Below are positions 22,223 through 32,819 of a DNA stretch of 64,000 nucleotides, piece by piece (the first letter of the stretch is position 1; the number at the start of each line of letters is the position of its first letter). Source of the stretch: Dactylonectria macrodidyma (taxonomy: Eukaryota; Ascomycota; Sordariomycetes; Hypocreales; Nectriaceae); contig JAGMUV010000026.1 of assembly GCA_020744425.1 (NCBI GenBank), forward strand, positions 186,001 through 250,000. The letters are read 5' to 3'. Position numbers and translations under genes: made by a program. The notes below the pieces were generated by a model that was not told where the DNA came from, ran no database searches, and saw only the letters and a program-made list of their open reading frames with translations.

Positions 22223-22645
22223 TGCGTGTGCAAAGCCTCGGCTATGCGAATAATCACAGTAAGCAGTTGTGTCTTGCCAGTGCCAGGCTGGCAATAGCCT
22301 CAACAGCTACAGGGGGGGGATGGGGACGAAACGGGAGGGGACGAAACGGGAGGGGACGGGACGGGATGGAAATGGGAGACGATGTGATGGGAACATGATG
22401 GGACAGAACCTAACGGGGGCAGAGGGAGACCTTGTATTCCGTACTATGTACTATATAGGCTTTGGGAGCATGTCACTCTCAATTTATGATCTGCAGGGGA
22501 CTGGATCAAAGCCCTTGGTGGTGGCTCTCATGATCTCATGACTCGTCATGATTAATAAACTTAGAACTTAAAACGAAGACTGTTGAGCCACAAAGTAAAC
22601 TACCCGTTGGCATTGTGGGGCCAACCGCCTACCAACCTCGTCCCG
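22223..22645. other. 5' flank of the RING gene with a G-rich simple repeat
   Basis: No gene is visible. Bases about 22,312-22,400 form a purine-rich, imperfect repeat built on GGGACGAAACGGGAG and GGGACGG units. The right part contains an inverted pair CCAACCTCG/CGAGGTTGG (22,632-22,653) at the edge of the pogo-like element. Confidence 0.45.
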
Positions 22646-22970
22646 AGGTTGGTCCCAAAACCCCTTGTCAGCCCCAAAAACCCTTGTCACCCACTTTTCG
22701 CCCCTTAATGCAGTGAAATGGACCACTTCACGATTATGATCTTTCGGACTTTGCGACATAGTCATTATAAAAGGAATGTAGCTGTAAGCTAGCTCGTTGG
22801 AAAGCTCTGAAGAAGCAGGAAATGATGCTATTCATAGAAAACGGCGGAAATCGCATTTTCGCCCTCAATTGAGCCGCCCGTTCAGAGTGTTGATCTGAGC
22901 CGCCTAGTATGACCCTGTTGTGATGATGTTGCCCTCGCAGCAATAGTAGCCTGTTCCTCCCGGAATTCCC

Positions 22971-25247
22971 TCATGGCTTCTTGACACGCTTGTAACCTGA
23001 TATCCTTGGTGTTATGACGGGAAGTGGTGGTAATGTGAAGTTATCGTCATCCAATTCATCACCTGGATCCAAGGGCGGCGAGGAAGTTATTTCCAACTGC
23101 GTTTCTAGACCCGGAAGATCGTCACCACCTAGGTCATCGAAGCCTACGAGTTCGATATCATCATCATCGTCATCGAACGGCCCAATGCCTCGAAATTCGA
23201 CCTCATCGTCGCTGTCAGGCCAGGCGTTTTGATCCATCGCGAGAATCGGTCTTGGGGCTCGGCGGGCTCGTTCTTGGGCCTCAGAAAACGACTTCTTTGG
23301 TGCTTTATTGAGGATCTCGTTGTGTTCCTTCCTTTGAGTCTCGAGGGCCACGAATTGGGAGGTTTGGTCTGTCTGATCAAGCCACTGATTAAATGTTAGT
23401 CTTGGCTGCCCTTGGGTCTTGAGAGCCTCATTTTCTTCTCTCCAACGAGCCCGAAGTGCATTGATCTCTTGAATAATGATCGTACGGGTTGACCGCAGTT
23501 GTGAACGCTGTGCTTTGACTGCGGCGGCTGCTACAGATGCCTCGTGTTGCGCCTGAATATCAGGAAATCCAACGCTCGTGATGAAGTCACCGCTTGGCCT
23601 GACCCGTTGACCAGTCTTCCTCCTCTTGCCATATCTCTCGATCCGACGAAGCCGGTCTACTGAGAAAGTCTCACGTTCTCGGTGCATGAGAGCTGCCTCT
23701 GCGATGACGTTACGGACGTTGGTGATAGCTTCTAGGGTCGGTGAGCTCATGACCTCTTGGTAACGCTCGTAGATGCGTTCTATCTGATCTTGAGCATCTT
23801 GGAAGCGAGTCTCCACAGGCAGCAGCTTCAAGAGAGAGGGATGTATTGACTTTCGCTGTTGCCGCTGCTTGGCGATGATACGGTTGATCACAGGGGTTGC
23901 TGATACTGGCCAAATGCCGGATTTTTCGAATCCTGATATGATATTATGCTTTGTGAAGCCGGCAGTGTAGACTGACTTGAACGCAGCGGCGAACTGCAAG
24001 CGGTTAAATGTTAGGTGACCTTCCCGAATAGATTTTCGAAGTTCCTTTTGATGTGCGTTCTTAAGAGGCTGAAAGACACCGACATCGAGGGGCTGCGTAA
24101 GGTGCGTTGAATGTGACGGCAGGATGCAGATCAGGATGTCAAAATGAATGCAATATTGGATGAAGTCGAAGCTGAGGTGACCAGAGAAGCCGTCGATAAC
24201 AAGCAGACGATAGATTTTGTCCTCTTCCTTGTGAATCGTTGGAGGCGCGGTCAACTTGCTATGTGGGGAGATGGCATCATGAAGCCACTCGTCACAGCCG
24301 AACCAGTTGGTCAGGGAGATCCCTTTTGCTCTTGCCTTCACAGAAGAAAGCCAGGAGAACGCATTGAAGGAATGAAGCCATTCGAATGTGATCTGTTGGT
24401 TGCTGAAGCCGGTATCTGACTCTGCAAACCTCATCCCGGGCACAGGCTCGATCTCGGCCCAAGCAGATGTTGGCAACGACTTGAAGATCAGCCAGGGAGG
24501 GATACTTCTTCCGAAGGCATTTGCGGCCCCAATCTTCGTGCAGGACTCGCGGTTCGAGGGATCAGGAACTTCAGGGCGTTCAGAGCGGGTTGTACGGACC
24601 ACAAGGACCTGGATCCGTTCTCGAAGGGTTCCGATGCGAATACCGCACTCGTCTTCGTTCCAGATCTCAGAAGGGCCGATGTCATAGTTCAGAATGAGGT
24701 CCTGAAGCCCAGAGAAGAACTTCTCGATGTCTTCAACATCAGAAGCTTCGAATGATTTGCGTGCCTTATCCACAGCCTTAAGGAATGTCTTTCGAAGCTC
24801 TGGGTGATGCTTACGGAACCTAGGATACCAATTCTTTGACATCTCAGTCTTCTCGATGCCCCTAGAATGTAGGAAACCTAGGGCAGTACCTTCAACTTGT
24901 GACTTCTCAGCTGGAAAGCCGGACTTCTCAAGCCATATGACGTAGGCAGCTAGGGCACTATCTTCAGATGCTGTTAGCAACGCGGGGCGGCCGGGAGGCT
25001 TCGGGGGACTGTAGGATGATGAAGTTGAGTTAATAATCTTTCGAATAGTCTCTCTTGCAGCCGGCAATCGGGTCGCAAGGTCGCGAGTTGAAGGTGTAGA
25101 TGCAGCAACTTTTGCAGCTCTTCGTGTGTTGTAGGGCACATTTAGACTGACTGCCGCAAGCACATTCCTTCTTAGCTCGGCCCGAAATTTGTCCGCTGCG
25201 TTCTTTGGAGGCTGTTTATGCCTAGAATCACTATGTCGAGGTGGCAT
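22971..25247 (-). CDS. Pogo/Tigger-type transposase, 758 aa
   Basis: One uninterrupted exon. The N-terminus has a helix-turn-helix (AARETIRKIINS, then a PPGRPALLT linker), followed by a CENP-B/Tc5-like domain (FLHSRGIEKTEMSKNWYPRF). The DDE_1 catalytic core shows NEDECGI, VIDGFSGH and THLTQPLDVGVF, the three acidic positions of pogo enzymes. A long C-terminal region of about 300 aa follows, with coiled-coil-like and basic segments, and ends in a very acidic stretch (FDDDDDDIELVGFDD, near residue 695). The protein is longer than the more usual 500-600 aa. No stop or shift is seen, so it may still be active, but its promoter side is now separated from its right terminal repeat by the MULE. Confidence 0.88.
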   Translation of the reverse strand: MPPRHSDSRHKQPPKNAADKFRAELRRNVLAAVSLNVPYNTRRAAKVAASTPSTRDLATRLPAARETIRKIINSTSSSYSPPKPPGRPALLTASEDSALAAYVIWLEKSGFPAEKSQVEGTALGFLHSRGIEKTEMSKNWYPRFRKHHPELRKTFLKAVDKARKSFEASDVEDIEKFFSGLQDLILNYDIGPSEIWNEDECGIRIGTLRERIQVLVVRTTRSERPEVPDPSNRESCTKIGAANAFGRSIPPWLIFKSLPTSAWAEIEPVPGMRFAESDTGFSNQQITFEWLHSFNAFSWLSSVKARAKGISLTNWFGCDEWLHDAISPHSKLTAPPTIHKEEDKIYRLLVIDGFSGHLSFDFIQYCIHFDILICILPSHSTHLTQPLDVGVFQPLKNAHQKELRKSIREGHLTFNRLQFAAAFKSVYTAGFTKHNIISGFEKSGIWPVSATPVINRIIAKQRQQRKSIHPSLLKLLPVETRFQDAQDQIERIYERYQEVMSSPTLEAITNVRNVIAEAALMHRERETFSVDRLRRIERYGKRRKTGQRVRPSGDFITSVGFPDIQAQHEASVAAAAVKAQRSQLRSTRTIIIQEINALRARWREENEALKTQGQPRLTFNQWLDQTDQTSQFVALETQRKEHNEILNKAPKKSFSEAQERARRAPRPILAMDQNAWPDSDDEVEFRGIGPFDDDDDDIELVGFDDLGGDDLPGLETQLEITSSPPLDPGDELDDDNFTLPPLPVITPRISGYKRVKKP

Positions 25248-25312
25248 TTTGATGTTGCGTAATGATTATCTCAAAATCGTCAATTTGGGTGTGTTTTTGA
25301 GGGTATTTTGAT

Positions 25313-28300
25313 GGGAATTGATAGGGGGGCGTGATGTTTTTGATACGGGGGCGTCATCCTTACGGGGGCGTCACTTTTATTGCCTCCAATTGGTCAAAAA
25401 AAGGTTGACCCACTAGTACAATATCACCTCAGCAGGAGGACTTATCTCAGTAACAAGAGATCCAGCCCCACTATTATTGACAATAACATGTCTCTACTTA
25501 TATATGCAGGCGGATGCATTATCACAGGGCTGTAAGTTGCACGTTGCTCTTATTATATCTAATCAACTATAACACGGATTGTATCTTCATCGCTCCCAAT
25601 TAGCTCCCATTGACTCCTTTGCCTCCGAACACTCGGCTGCGTCCTTCGTCCGCTAGCACGTAAGCCCGTAGTTCTTCCAACTCCAAGGTTCGCCGATTGG
25701 CTACGCGTCACAACTTGGCTTGAGGGTGTTGCCGCACCACTAGTATTGCTGCTGGCTTGGCTACTGGCCTGCTGGCTTGCTTTTTGTGTAAGCCTAGCCA
25801 GTGTCGACTTGTTTCGACTGCCTGGTGGTTGACCCCGCCTGCGACCTGATGTACGATCGGGTTGGCTACTGGTGGGAGCCCCAGGCTGGCTGCTAGCCTC
25901 AATAGCCAGCCTTGCCGGCACAGCTTGCGTAGTGTTCTTAGGCCTGCCACGGAGAGATGTGACGATCTTTGGGTCGAGGATGTGTCGGTATGGATCCCGT
26001 GAAGTTGACTCTCGCAGCCGCCAGCGTTGATGGACCTCCCATTTAGTAAAGGATGTAGCAGAGCCTAGCTTTTGGAAAACCGTATGGTAGCAAGGGATCC
26101 CAAGCTCAATAGAGACCGAACAGTTATCATCGCAAGCGCCAAGAGGGCTGGGGTTTGGATTCTTCCCTGTCGGCATCGCCTTTCTCGCCAGCCGATACTG
26201 CTTCGTGATCAGCCCCAGAGCTTTCGCTGAGATCACTGTTTTCAGCTCGCCTAGGTACTCTGAGCTTGAGCCGATATAGTTGTGAGAGGTAAGAACCTCA
26301 TCCTCAGCACAGGCATGCGTAAAGTCTCGCTCCTGATCCCTCATCATATCCTGCATTGCCTCAACCAGCCGATAGAGGTGGCTCATACCATTGAGGAGAT
26401 AGCTCTTAATGTTATTATTGCTGGCTTCCGTGCCTGAGGTGACGCGGATACCGAAGTTGCGATACTGCCGGGTGAAACAGCGCGCCCATTGCGCCCTCAC
26501 TGGCATATAGGTACCATGAAGGTATCGCAGAATAGCCCGCTGATCATTAAACTCCTTGCAAAGGTTTATCCATGCTTTATCATGTGCCTCCTCGGTCTCG
26601 GCAAACACCACAAGTCTCCACATCATAAGAACCCCTCGGTAGGTATGTGGAATATCATTGGTAGGTGGCGCATGAATTCGCTGTTTGTCTTGAGGGTTCA
26701 GCCCAGTCTGTGGCTGCGGTTCAGGACAGTCTGTATCGCTGCTGCTGGTATCGCTGCTGCTGGGGCTCTTGATCCACTTCTGCTTAGCCCTAAGAAGGAC
26801 ATTAGAGTTGATATGATGGATGCAGAGCTGCTGCTGCACCTTGGGGAATTGGTCGTTCAGTGCGGCCTTCATTGAGTTGTCAAAATCGGTAATAATAACA
26901 TCTGGCTGTCGGATGGAGTTTTGCTCTGCTAGCTGCCGTATACTATCTGCAAGGAACTGGAAGCCTTCACGCCTCTCGTTATCTACTATACCGAAGGCGG
27001 CATTATAGATAGATCCCAGGCAGGTTTGTCCGGTCGCCTGGAATAAGGGCAGCTTGAAGCGGTTGGTATTGTACGTATTGTCGAAGCTGATAACCTCAGG
27101 GAACCGCTTCCACATTCTAATGCAGTAAGGGAAGGTCCAGACAAGGCCAATTAGGCGGTTAGGGTTATCATCTGCCCACCTCACCAGGTAGGGGATCTCC
27201 ATCTCATCAAACAGCTTAACAAGTGCTCCAGTAGGCGAATAGCCATTAAGCTTGTCCCGGTTGATACGAGCCCTGGCATTATAGATATCTCTCTGGGTGA
27301 ACACGGACTCGGGATGTTGCTCCTGTACAACAGCCCGTACATCGCGAGCCCGGATTGCAACCCGGCGGCTTGTTGATTCAACTGTTGCCCTAATAGGTGT
27401 AGTAGCCCTGCGATGGGATGGGTGGGCAGATGGCCCAATGCTGGGACCGTGGTTATGCTGGCTGTGTTTAGGGTCTGGGTGCTGTCGCAAGAACCATCTG
27501 CCCTCCTCTAACGCCTCTGCAATAACCTGCCACTGACAACCACATTTGCGTGATCTCCGTTGACGGATACCTGCGCCTCTAGCGGGTCTAGGGTCCCCAA
27601 ATCGATCGCATTGTATTGAGTATCGGATTTTTCGACCTTTATAGGAGTGTGTATTCCGTCGAATGATGCCGAATCCATGACCCTTTGCAAACTCGTTTAT
27701 CCTATTGAAGAGATCCTCAGCTGACACTGCTGGGTCCCCTGGGATCGGCGGGTTCGAAATCTGATCTGGGACAGGCGATGAAGATAAGGATTGTTGGGTC
27801 GAAGGGGAGGTATTAACCTCGGGAGTTGGGGTAGTGCGTCGTGGTGAGTATGGCGGAGGGGATTCATAAGCATCTGAGCTGAGCGGCGACCAACCCCATC
27901 TTTGTCGCCATTCATGGACTCGCTCATATGATTCAGTCAGTTCTTTTGTGAGCTTCTGGCCTTCTCCGATAACCCCACGGACAATTTGCAATGCAGATTC
28001 AAACCCTTCACTGGTTACACATGGGGGTTGAGTTGATAGCTGGGTTGATGGCTGTGTAGGAGGCGAGGGAGGCAAAGGGTCAACCTCAGGGCCTGGTATT
28101 AATGCCCTTATTCGCTGTGACCGTCTCCGTCCAGATGGGAAGTCGTTCCGGAGGTATATTTCGTAATCAGACCGAAGCTCCCATGACGGTTCATGGAGTC
28201 CCTGTGAGCCATGGGGTCGCGGGAAGGATGAGAAGGTCTGTGGATAGGATGCAAAAAGGTTCCCTAATGCATCTTGATCTCCAATCCCGTAGTGTTGCTC

Positions 28301-29005
28301 TATACTTGTCGCTATACTACTCGCTGAAGGTGGCCGATTTGCAAGGAGCGGTGGGCTGAATCTAGGCAGTCGGCTCGGTCGCGGCCGCTTCGTAGGACGC
28401 AATTGATCGCTTGGGCTAGGGCTTCGAGTGCGGCTTCGGGATTGATCTCGTTGGGATACTGCTGGAGCGTCAAGAGTAGACATGATAATGGGCCTTGGTG
28501 ATAGTTGGATGGAATACAGCGTAGGTACATAGATTGCATTGATAATGGCAGACGCGATATTTTATGTCAAGATGAGCGATACAATGGATAGCTGAACGTT
28601 GAAGGTGCCTGACTGATTGAGGCAATGAAGAACTCTTGATTTCCTATCTAAATAAGCGACGAAGGTCGGTCTCTTTTTCTTGTGTTCAATCCTAGGCAGC
28701 AGTGCTACGATTGACTCATATCGTCGTGTGATAGCTATGCTGCCTGGAGCCGGTTGTATTGTGGCGTTCACGCTGATCGTGAAGTTGTTCACGATGATCG
28801 TCATCCTTTGGCTTGAAGTGCGAGGAAATGAGCGACGGATCTTGACATTTTAGGACAGCTGAGTCCTCAGTACAAAAGGGGGCTGGGGGGAGATCTAAGA
28901 TGTACTAACAAAAGAGGGTCTCAGCCAATTGGAGGCAATAAAAGTGACGCCCCCGTAAGGATGACGCCCCCGTATCAAAAACATCACGCCCCCCTATCAA
29001 TTCCC
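25313..29005 (-). mobile_element. MULE (Mutator-like) transposon, intact
   Basis: An 81-bp perfect inverted repeat, beginning GGGAATTGATAGGGGGGCG, occupies 25,313-25,393 and 28,925-29,005. Both sides carry the 8-bp direct repeat ATTTTGAT (25,305-25,312 and 29,006-29,013), the target duplication. Long TIRs with an 8-9-bp duplication are the hallmark of Mutator-like elements. The 3693-bp element contains one full-length transposase gene. Confidence 0.93.
25559..28483 (-). CDS. MULE transposase, 974 aa
   Basis: A single exon of 974 codons. A Ser/Pro/Arg-rich N-terminus is followed by a FAR1/WRKY-GCM1-like DNA-binding region near residues 260-345 (FNRINEFAKGHGFGIIRR, then CGCQW and NHGPSIG). The MULE catalytic domain follows, with ISFDNTYNTN (first Asp) and IITDFDNSMKAAL (second Asp), and CIHHINSNV. 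A SWIM-like zinc region is modified (CSVSIELGIPCYHTV, near residue 800). The tail has an AT-hook-like GRRRGQPPGSRNK and is otherwise low-complexity. The frame is clean and the element has perfect ends, so recent activity is likely. The gene acts in the nucleus on its own TIRs. Confidence 0.9.
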   Translation of the reverse strand: MSTLDAPAVSQRDQSRSRTRSPSPSDQLRPTKRPRPSRLPRFSPPLLANRPPSASSIATSIEQHYGIGDQDALGNLFASYPQTFSSFPRPHGSQGLHEPSWELRSDYEIYLRNDFPSGRRRSQRIRALIPGPEVDPLPPSPPTQPSTQLSTQPPCVTSEGFESALQIVRGVIGEGQKLTKELTESYERVHEWRQRWGWSPLSSDAYESPPPYSPRRTTPTPEVNTSPSTQQSLSSSPVPDQISNPPIPGDPAVSAEDLFNRINEFAKGHGFGIIRRNTHSYKGRKIRYSIQCDRFGDPRPARGAGIRQRRSRKCGCQWQVIAEALEEGRWFLRQHPDPKHSQHNHGPSIGPSAHPSHRRATTPIRATVESTSRRVAIRARDVRAVVQEQHPESVFTQRDIYNARARINRDKLNGYSPTGALVKLFDEMEIPYLVRWADDNPNRLIGLVWTFPYCIRMWKRFPEVISFDNTYNTNRFKLPLFQATGQTCLGSIYNAAFGIVDNERREGFQFLADSIRQLAEQNSIRQPDVIITDFDNSMKAALNDQFPKVQQQLCIHHINSNVLLRAKQKWIKSPSSSDTSSSDTDCPEPQPQTGLNPQDKQRIHAPPTNDIPHTYRGVLMMWRLVVFAETEEAHDKAWINLCKEFNDQRAILRYLHGTYMPVRAQWARCFTRQYRNFGIRVTSGTEASNNNIKSYLLNGMSHLYRLVEAMQDMMRDQERDFTHACAEDEVLTSHNYIGSSSEYLGELKTVISAKALGLITKQYRLARKAMPTGKNPNPSPLGACDDNCSVSIELGIPCYHTVFQKLGSATSFTKWEVHQRWRLRESTSRDPYRHILDPKIVTSLRGRPKNTTQAVPARLAIEASSQPGAPTSSQPDRTSGRRRGQPPGSRNKSTLARLTQKASQQASSQASSNTSGAATPSSQVVTRSQSANLGVGRTTGLRASGRRTQPSVRRQRSQWELIGSDEDTIRVIVD

Positions 29006-29271
29006 ATTTTGATAGCGGTGAGGTGGAAAGTGGGTGACAAGGGGTTTTGGGACCAACCTTACGGTCGCACATTACCACATGGGTGACAAAACCATGTACG
29101 AAAATGACTGGAGCTATTTCGCACATAGGCTTTCTGCGTTTTTATATGGGGCTACAGTATTGATAAAATACTACGTCACCCCATGCACATTGGAGCGGCG
29201 ATGGGGTGCATGGGGTAGCCTCAGCCGAAGGCTGTGTGTCCGCGGGCCGGGAAGCTATTACTACTACTGCA

Positions 29272-30040
29272 TTATCTACGTACTGATCCATTGCCATGGC
29301 CATTCTTGGTATTATGTGACATGTACGGATTCCGTGTGAGCACCTGCCGTTTCCTAAGCTCCTGATCCCTCATCTTCATCTTCATGCCATCCGGGGGAGA
29401 CCCGTAGACCAGGTGATTACGATCAAATAGTGCATCCAACATCAGACCCTCGAGCGTTTTCACGCGAGAGACAGCCACGTAGCTTAAACCAGTCTAAAAG
29501 TCCCGGCAGGACAGATCTGTAACTACCATGTCTTCGGTGATGCTTTGTGACTTGTGCACGGTAATTGCGTAGCATACGATCAGGGGAAACTGGGTGCGAG
29601 CGCAGAGAGTGGCTCCGATGAGGAAGTCCCTCTCCACTGGGAGAATCGGCACAATCTTCCTGCCATCAGCGGTGGTCAGGAATACCGGTCCGCTGTATTT
29701 GTCAAACTCCATCATGATAACACAGGGAGGGTCTTGGATGGGGTCGGCCCCAGGTGCCCAGCCGATATCGTAAACTGTGCCGCGAGCGCCGTTGCAGAGG
29801 CCAACCGGCTGCCAAAGGTTGGACGTCAGCATCAGACGGGAGCCAATGCATATGGGGATCTGCTTCGCAAGGTTGCCCGCCTTGTCATCAGGCGCAGCAG
29901 CCGCGCCGGGGCCGACGTTCTTAGCCATGACCTGGATGACTGGCCGGCTGAGGCGGTCGAGGTGATAGTGGTTATATTCGTTCACCGTATCTTTAGTGGC
30001 GTATACTCGTAAGGCGTTGACAAACCTTGCGACCTCTTGA
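29272..30040 (-). pseudogene. PIF1-type helicase C-terminal fragment (second Helitron family)
   Basis: The minus strand reads ARFVNALRVYAT, PICIGSRLMLTSNLWQPVG, ARGTVYDIGW and then ITVHKSQSITEDMVV. After an in-frame TAG it continues TGLSYVAVSRVKTLEGLML. These are the last conserved motifs (V and VI) of PIF1-family helicases of the kind fused to Rep in fungal Helitrons. Walker A and B are absent. The TAG sits where a Gln codon (CAG) is expected. The sequence differs clearly from H1/H2, so it belongs to another Helitron group. Confidence 0.75.
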
Positions 30041-30536
30041 TCGTCTATTTTTCCACTTCTACCGCCGATACTGCCTCTTTCGGGATATCGTGCTAAGCAA
30101 GAAGTTCAGCATCACGGATTACTGGGATCGTTATGAATGGCAAGGGCGTGGGAGTCCACACAACCAAGGCCTGTACTGGATGGAAAATTGCCCCGGAGCC
30201 GACATGGAGGATGAAGCCGCTCGTGATGTTTTTGCACGCACGTGGGGATTCCACGTCACTGCCATTAACCCCGAGCCGAGTAGGACTATGCCTCAGGGTG
30301 AGGGTAATCCGCTGAGCGTAGATCCCCTAAGCATAGAGATGACATTCCTGCGGCTCTCGCAAATTGTCAACCGTTGCCAGCGCCACAAGTGCAACACCAC
30401 GTACTGCTTGCGTGTGAGGAAGAGAACCGGTGACATCGCGAGGGATATGGAGGGCGCTGCTGCAGACATCGAGGCAGCCAATCCGGAGAGGGAGTGTCGT
30501 TTTGACTTCCCTCGTGCCCTGCGGACGCTTCACTTA
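30041..30536 (+). pseudogene. Inverted Rep-region fragment of the same Helitron family
   Basis: The plus strand reads FRDIVLSKKFSITDYW, DRYEWQGRGSPHNQGLYW, FARTWGFHVTAINPEPSR, EMTFLRLSQIVNRCQRH and FDFPRALRTLH. This is the block between the HUH-bearing Rep segment (GSPHNQGLYW replaces the usual HxH neighbourhood) and the catalytic Tyr region in fungal Helitron proteins. It lies in opposite orientation to the flanking pieces at 29,272-30,040 and 30,537-30,740, which implies an internal inversion. Confidence 0.65.
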
Positions 30537-30740
30537 GTTAGTATTGAATGTCTTGCGGAGTGGGGAGACAGAGCTGACATGAGAATTGCACCGACTACGA
30601 CATTCCAGGCAGTTCTTGGTGTTCCCAGCAGATTTCCGTTTGCTGACGAAGTCACCAGCCGGTTTCTTCTCGCCACAGCGGGCACAGACAATGGACACTA
30701 AGTCATCTTGAAGCCCTTGAGGAGTAGACTTCGGATGCAT
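30537..30740 (-). pseudogene. Zinc-ribbon N-terminus of a Helitron-type protein
   Basis: From ATG 30,740 the minus strand reads a short leader and then CARCGEKKPAGDFVSK and CLECRSR, a two-knuckle (C-x2-C ... C-x2-C) zinc ribbon. Such a ribbon often opens fungal Helitron-type polyproteins, but that link is an inference from position. The frame ends shortly after, where the inverted Rep segment begins. Confidence 0.5.
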
Positions 30741-32819
30741 TACTCAATGACGCAAGACATGAAGATGCGTTGCGTGAACGAAGTTTCCATGCCAAGCGAA
30801 ATTCCGAGTAAACAAGCCAGGGGGACTGCTAGCTGGCAAGCTAGGCCCACTTTTTATGAGCCGTCGTCCAGTTGCTCCTCGTTTTGTGGCCGTCCATACA
30901 AAATTTAAACCAATCAGAGACCGAGAAACTTATTAATCCCTGTCTGCACCAAACCCTCACTGGGGAGCAGCCGCCACACCGGCTTACTAGGAAGGCCTCC
31001 CGTTAGGAATAGGAAAAGGAGTGCTCTGTATTAGGACGCTTATAGGCAGAGAGGGTCATATACTTAGAGAGAATGGCTATGTGTCTATAACTTGCTCTCG
31101 TCCGTGCGATCCACTAATAAGGTCACAGCAATTTTACCTATATGCAAGATATGTCTACCCAGTCCTGAGTATATCATTATGATTAATTATAATCCTTAGT
31201 ACGGACCTCTAATATAGAGGCTTAGGCAAAAGCCTAAAATGTAATATAACTAAAGCTAACTCTTATTATCTAATCTTTAAGCAGGGATTATAGGGGGAGA
31301 TATCGCTTTATCTCCTTAAATACTTCTTACTATATTATCTTAGCATAAGACGTATTTTTACATTCTACTTCTGATTATAAACAGTTATAACGTCAAAATG
31401 ATAATAATACCCGTTCGGTTCGATTTCCTCTATTATCATATAGGCATTAAGTTTAATGAGTCTTACGATATCCCTCTTCATATCATCAGGGCAGGAGACC
31501 ATTCAGATAAGGATAAAACCGAGAACAAACCGTTATAGAATGCGGCGATGAATACTATTATGGAGCATAGCGGGGCGATATGCCTCTAGCGTGCCAGTCC
31601 GGCCTCGTGCGCGTGTGGGTTACCAGCAACGGCCACCGAATACCTACTACCGATGCCGTTCCTTGATGCTCTGAAACCTTACGTTATAGTGATCGTAGAC
31701 CTGTTCTACGGGAACCTGAAATGTCGGACGCGGATATGCTAGAGCATGCTATAAGTCATTTTGCGAAACCGCTCGCTAGGTAGCGGCCTTCGTAGCCCGG
31801 ACCTAGGACTCTTCGTAGAGCTTATGTCGTATAGAGTATGTAAGAAAAGGGAGGGGCTGAGGGAATGCGGGGTCTATTACATTACGGGGTATTGTGGGTA
31901 AGAGCACTAAGAGGAGGACTAGCTAAACCATAAGGCAGAGTATACGCCGTAGCTAACGTTAATATTTAATGCAAGGCCCCCTCTAGACGAGGCAGACGCT
32001 GATTCTAATACTAAAGTAATATATAGTGCTGTCTTTAATGTCGCAGGACCTAGCGAGCTGCTGCAGTTTAGGGAGATTAGTCGAGAGGAGGTCGTAAGAC
32101 GTTTATTAATAGGAGTAGCTAGAATGGAAGAGCTGGAAGTCGAGATGAAGTAAAATGAGTTTAGAAAGCGAGCGTAGGTTCGCATACAGATTATTTTAAA
32201 GAAATTGTAAACTTCCTATAAAGTTTTTAATAAAGTAAGACCCTTACGCTAATAAGAGTAATAGCAAGTGATCTATTACTTTATTAGTAGGGAGGTTTCC
32301 GGTAAGGCCACTTAGTCATATATTATGCCTGCTGCTATAGATGTGCGTAATAGATCGGCATAACGGAGTTCTTAGGGGCTATTATATATTAGTAGGCCGC
32401 TTAGGAATAGGTAATGAAGAGACTGTAATTATATTATAGTACTTTAGTAAGAAAGAATAAGAGATATTCTAATAATACCAGAAGACTCCAGCTAACTAAA
32501 GGCATTACTAGATTATTATAGATTACGCTAAACGTTATAGGCAGAAAGCAGAGGATCTACTCACTAAGACAGCCGCTGGCCTGACTCCTTCTTAAGACAC
32601 TGACCATACTACTAATTCAATGTCCTCCTATCATTATAATACTGAGTCTTAAGCAGTACAGCCCTAGACCAGGGGCCGCTTACTATATCTATAGGAAATA
32701 TATAAGACCAGTCCTTACTAAGAAAGATACGCAGGTCAGCTAACTAGTACAGCTAGCAGCTCCCTTAATCTTTCTAATAGTAGATACTCTAGCCTCTCTG
32801 CTATTCTAAGAGTGAAAGA

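Larger units (their letters stand above)
22646..29059 (-). mobile_element. Pogo-like transposon split by a MULE
   Basis: The left end (22,646: AGGTTGGTCCCAAAACCCC, then TTGTCA) and the right end (29,059, reverse complement) share about 25 bp of inverted repeat. CTTGTCACCCACTTT recurs at about 22,674 and on the right at 29,045-29,027. They enclose the transposase at 22,971-25,247. A MULE (25,313-29,005) sits between the 5' end of the transposase gene and the right terminal repeat. The exact outer limits and a TA duplication are unclear. Confidence 0.65.

Noticed and set aside
27181..28359. Plus- and minus-strand short frames within the MULE transposase
   Set aside because: All are contained in the 974-codon frame and lack independent signals.
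30959..31060. H1/H2-type end motif at the H3 5' side
   Set aside because: GCCTTGAGGAACGAAG is not present there; H3 has a different end with GGCCTCCCGTTAGG, so it belongs to another subfamily.
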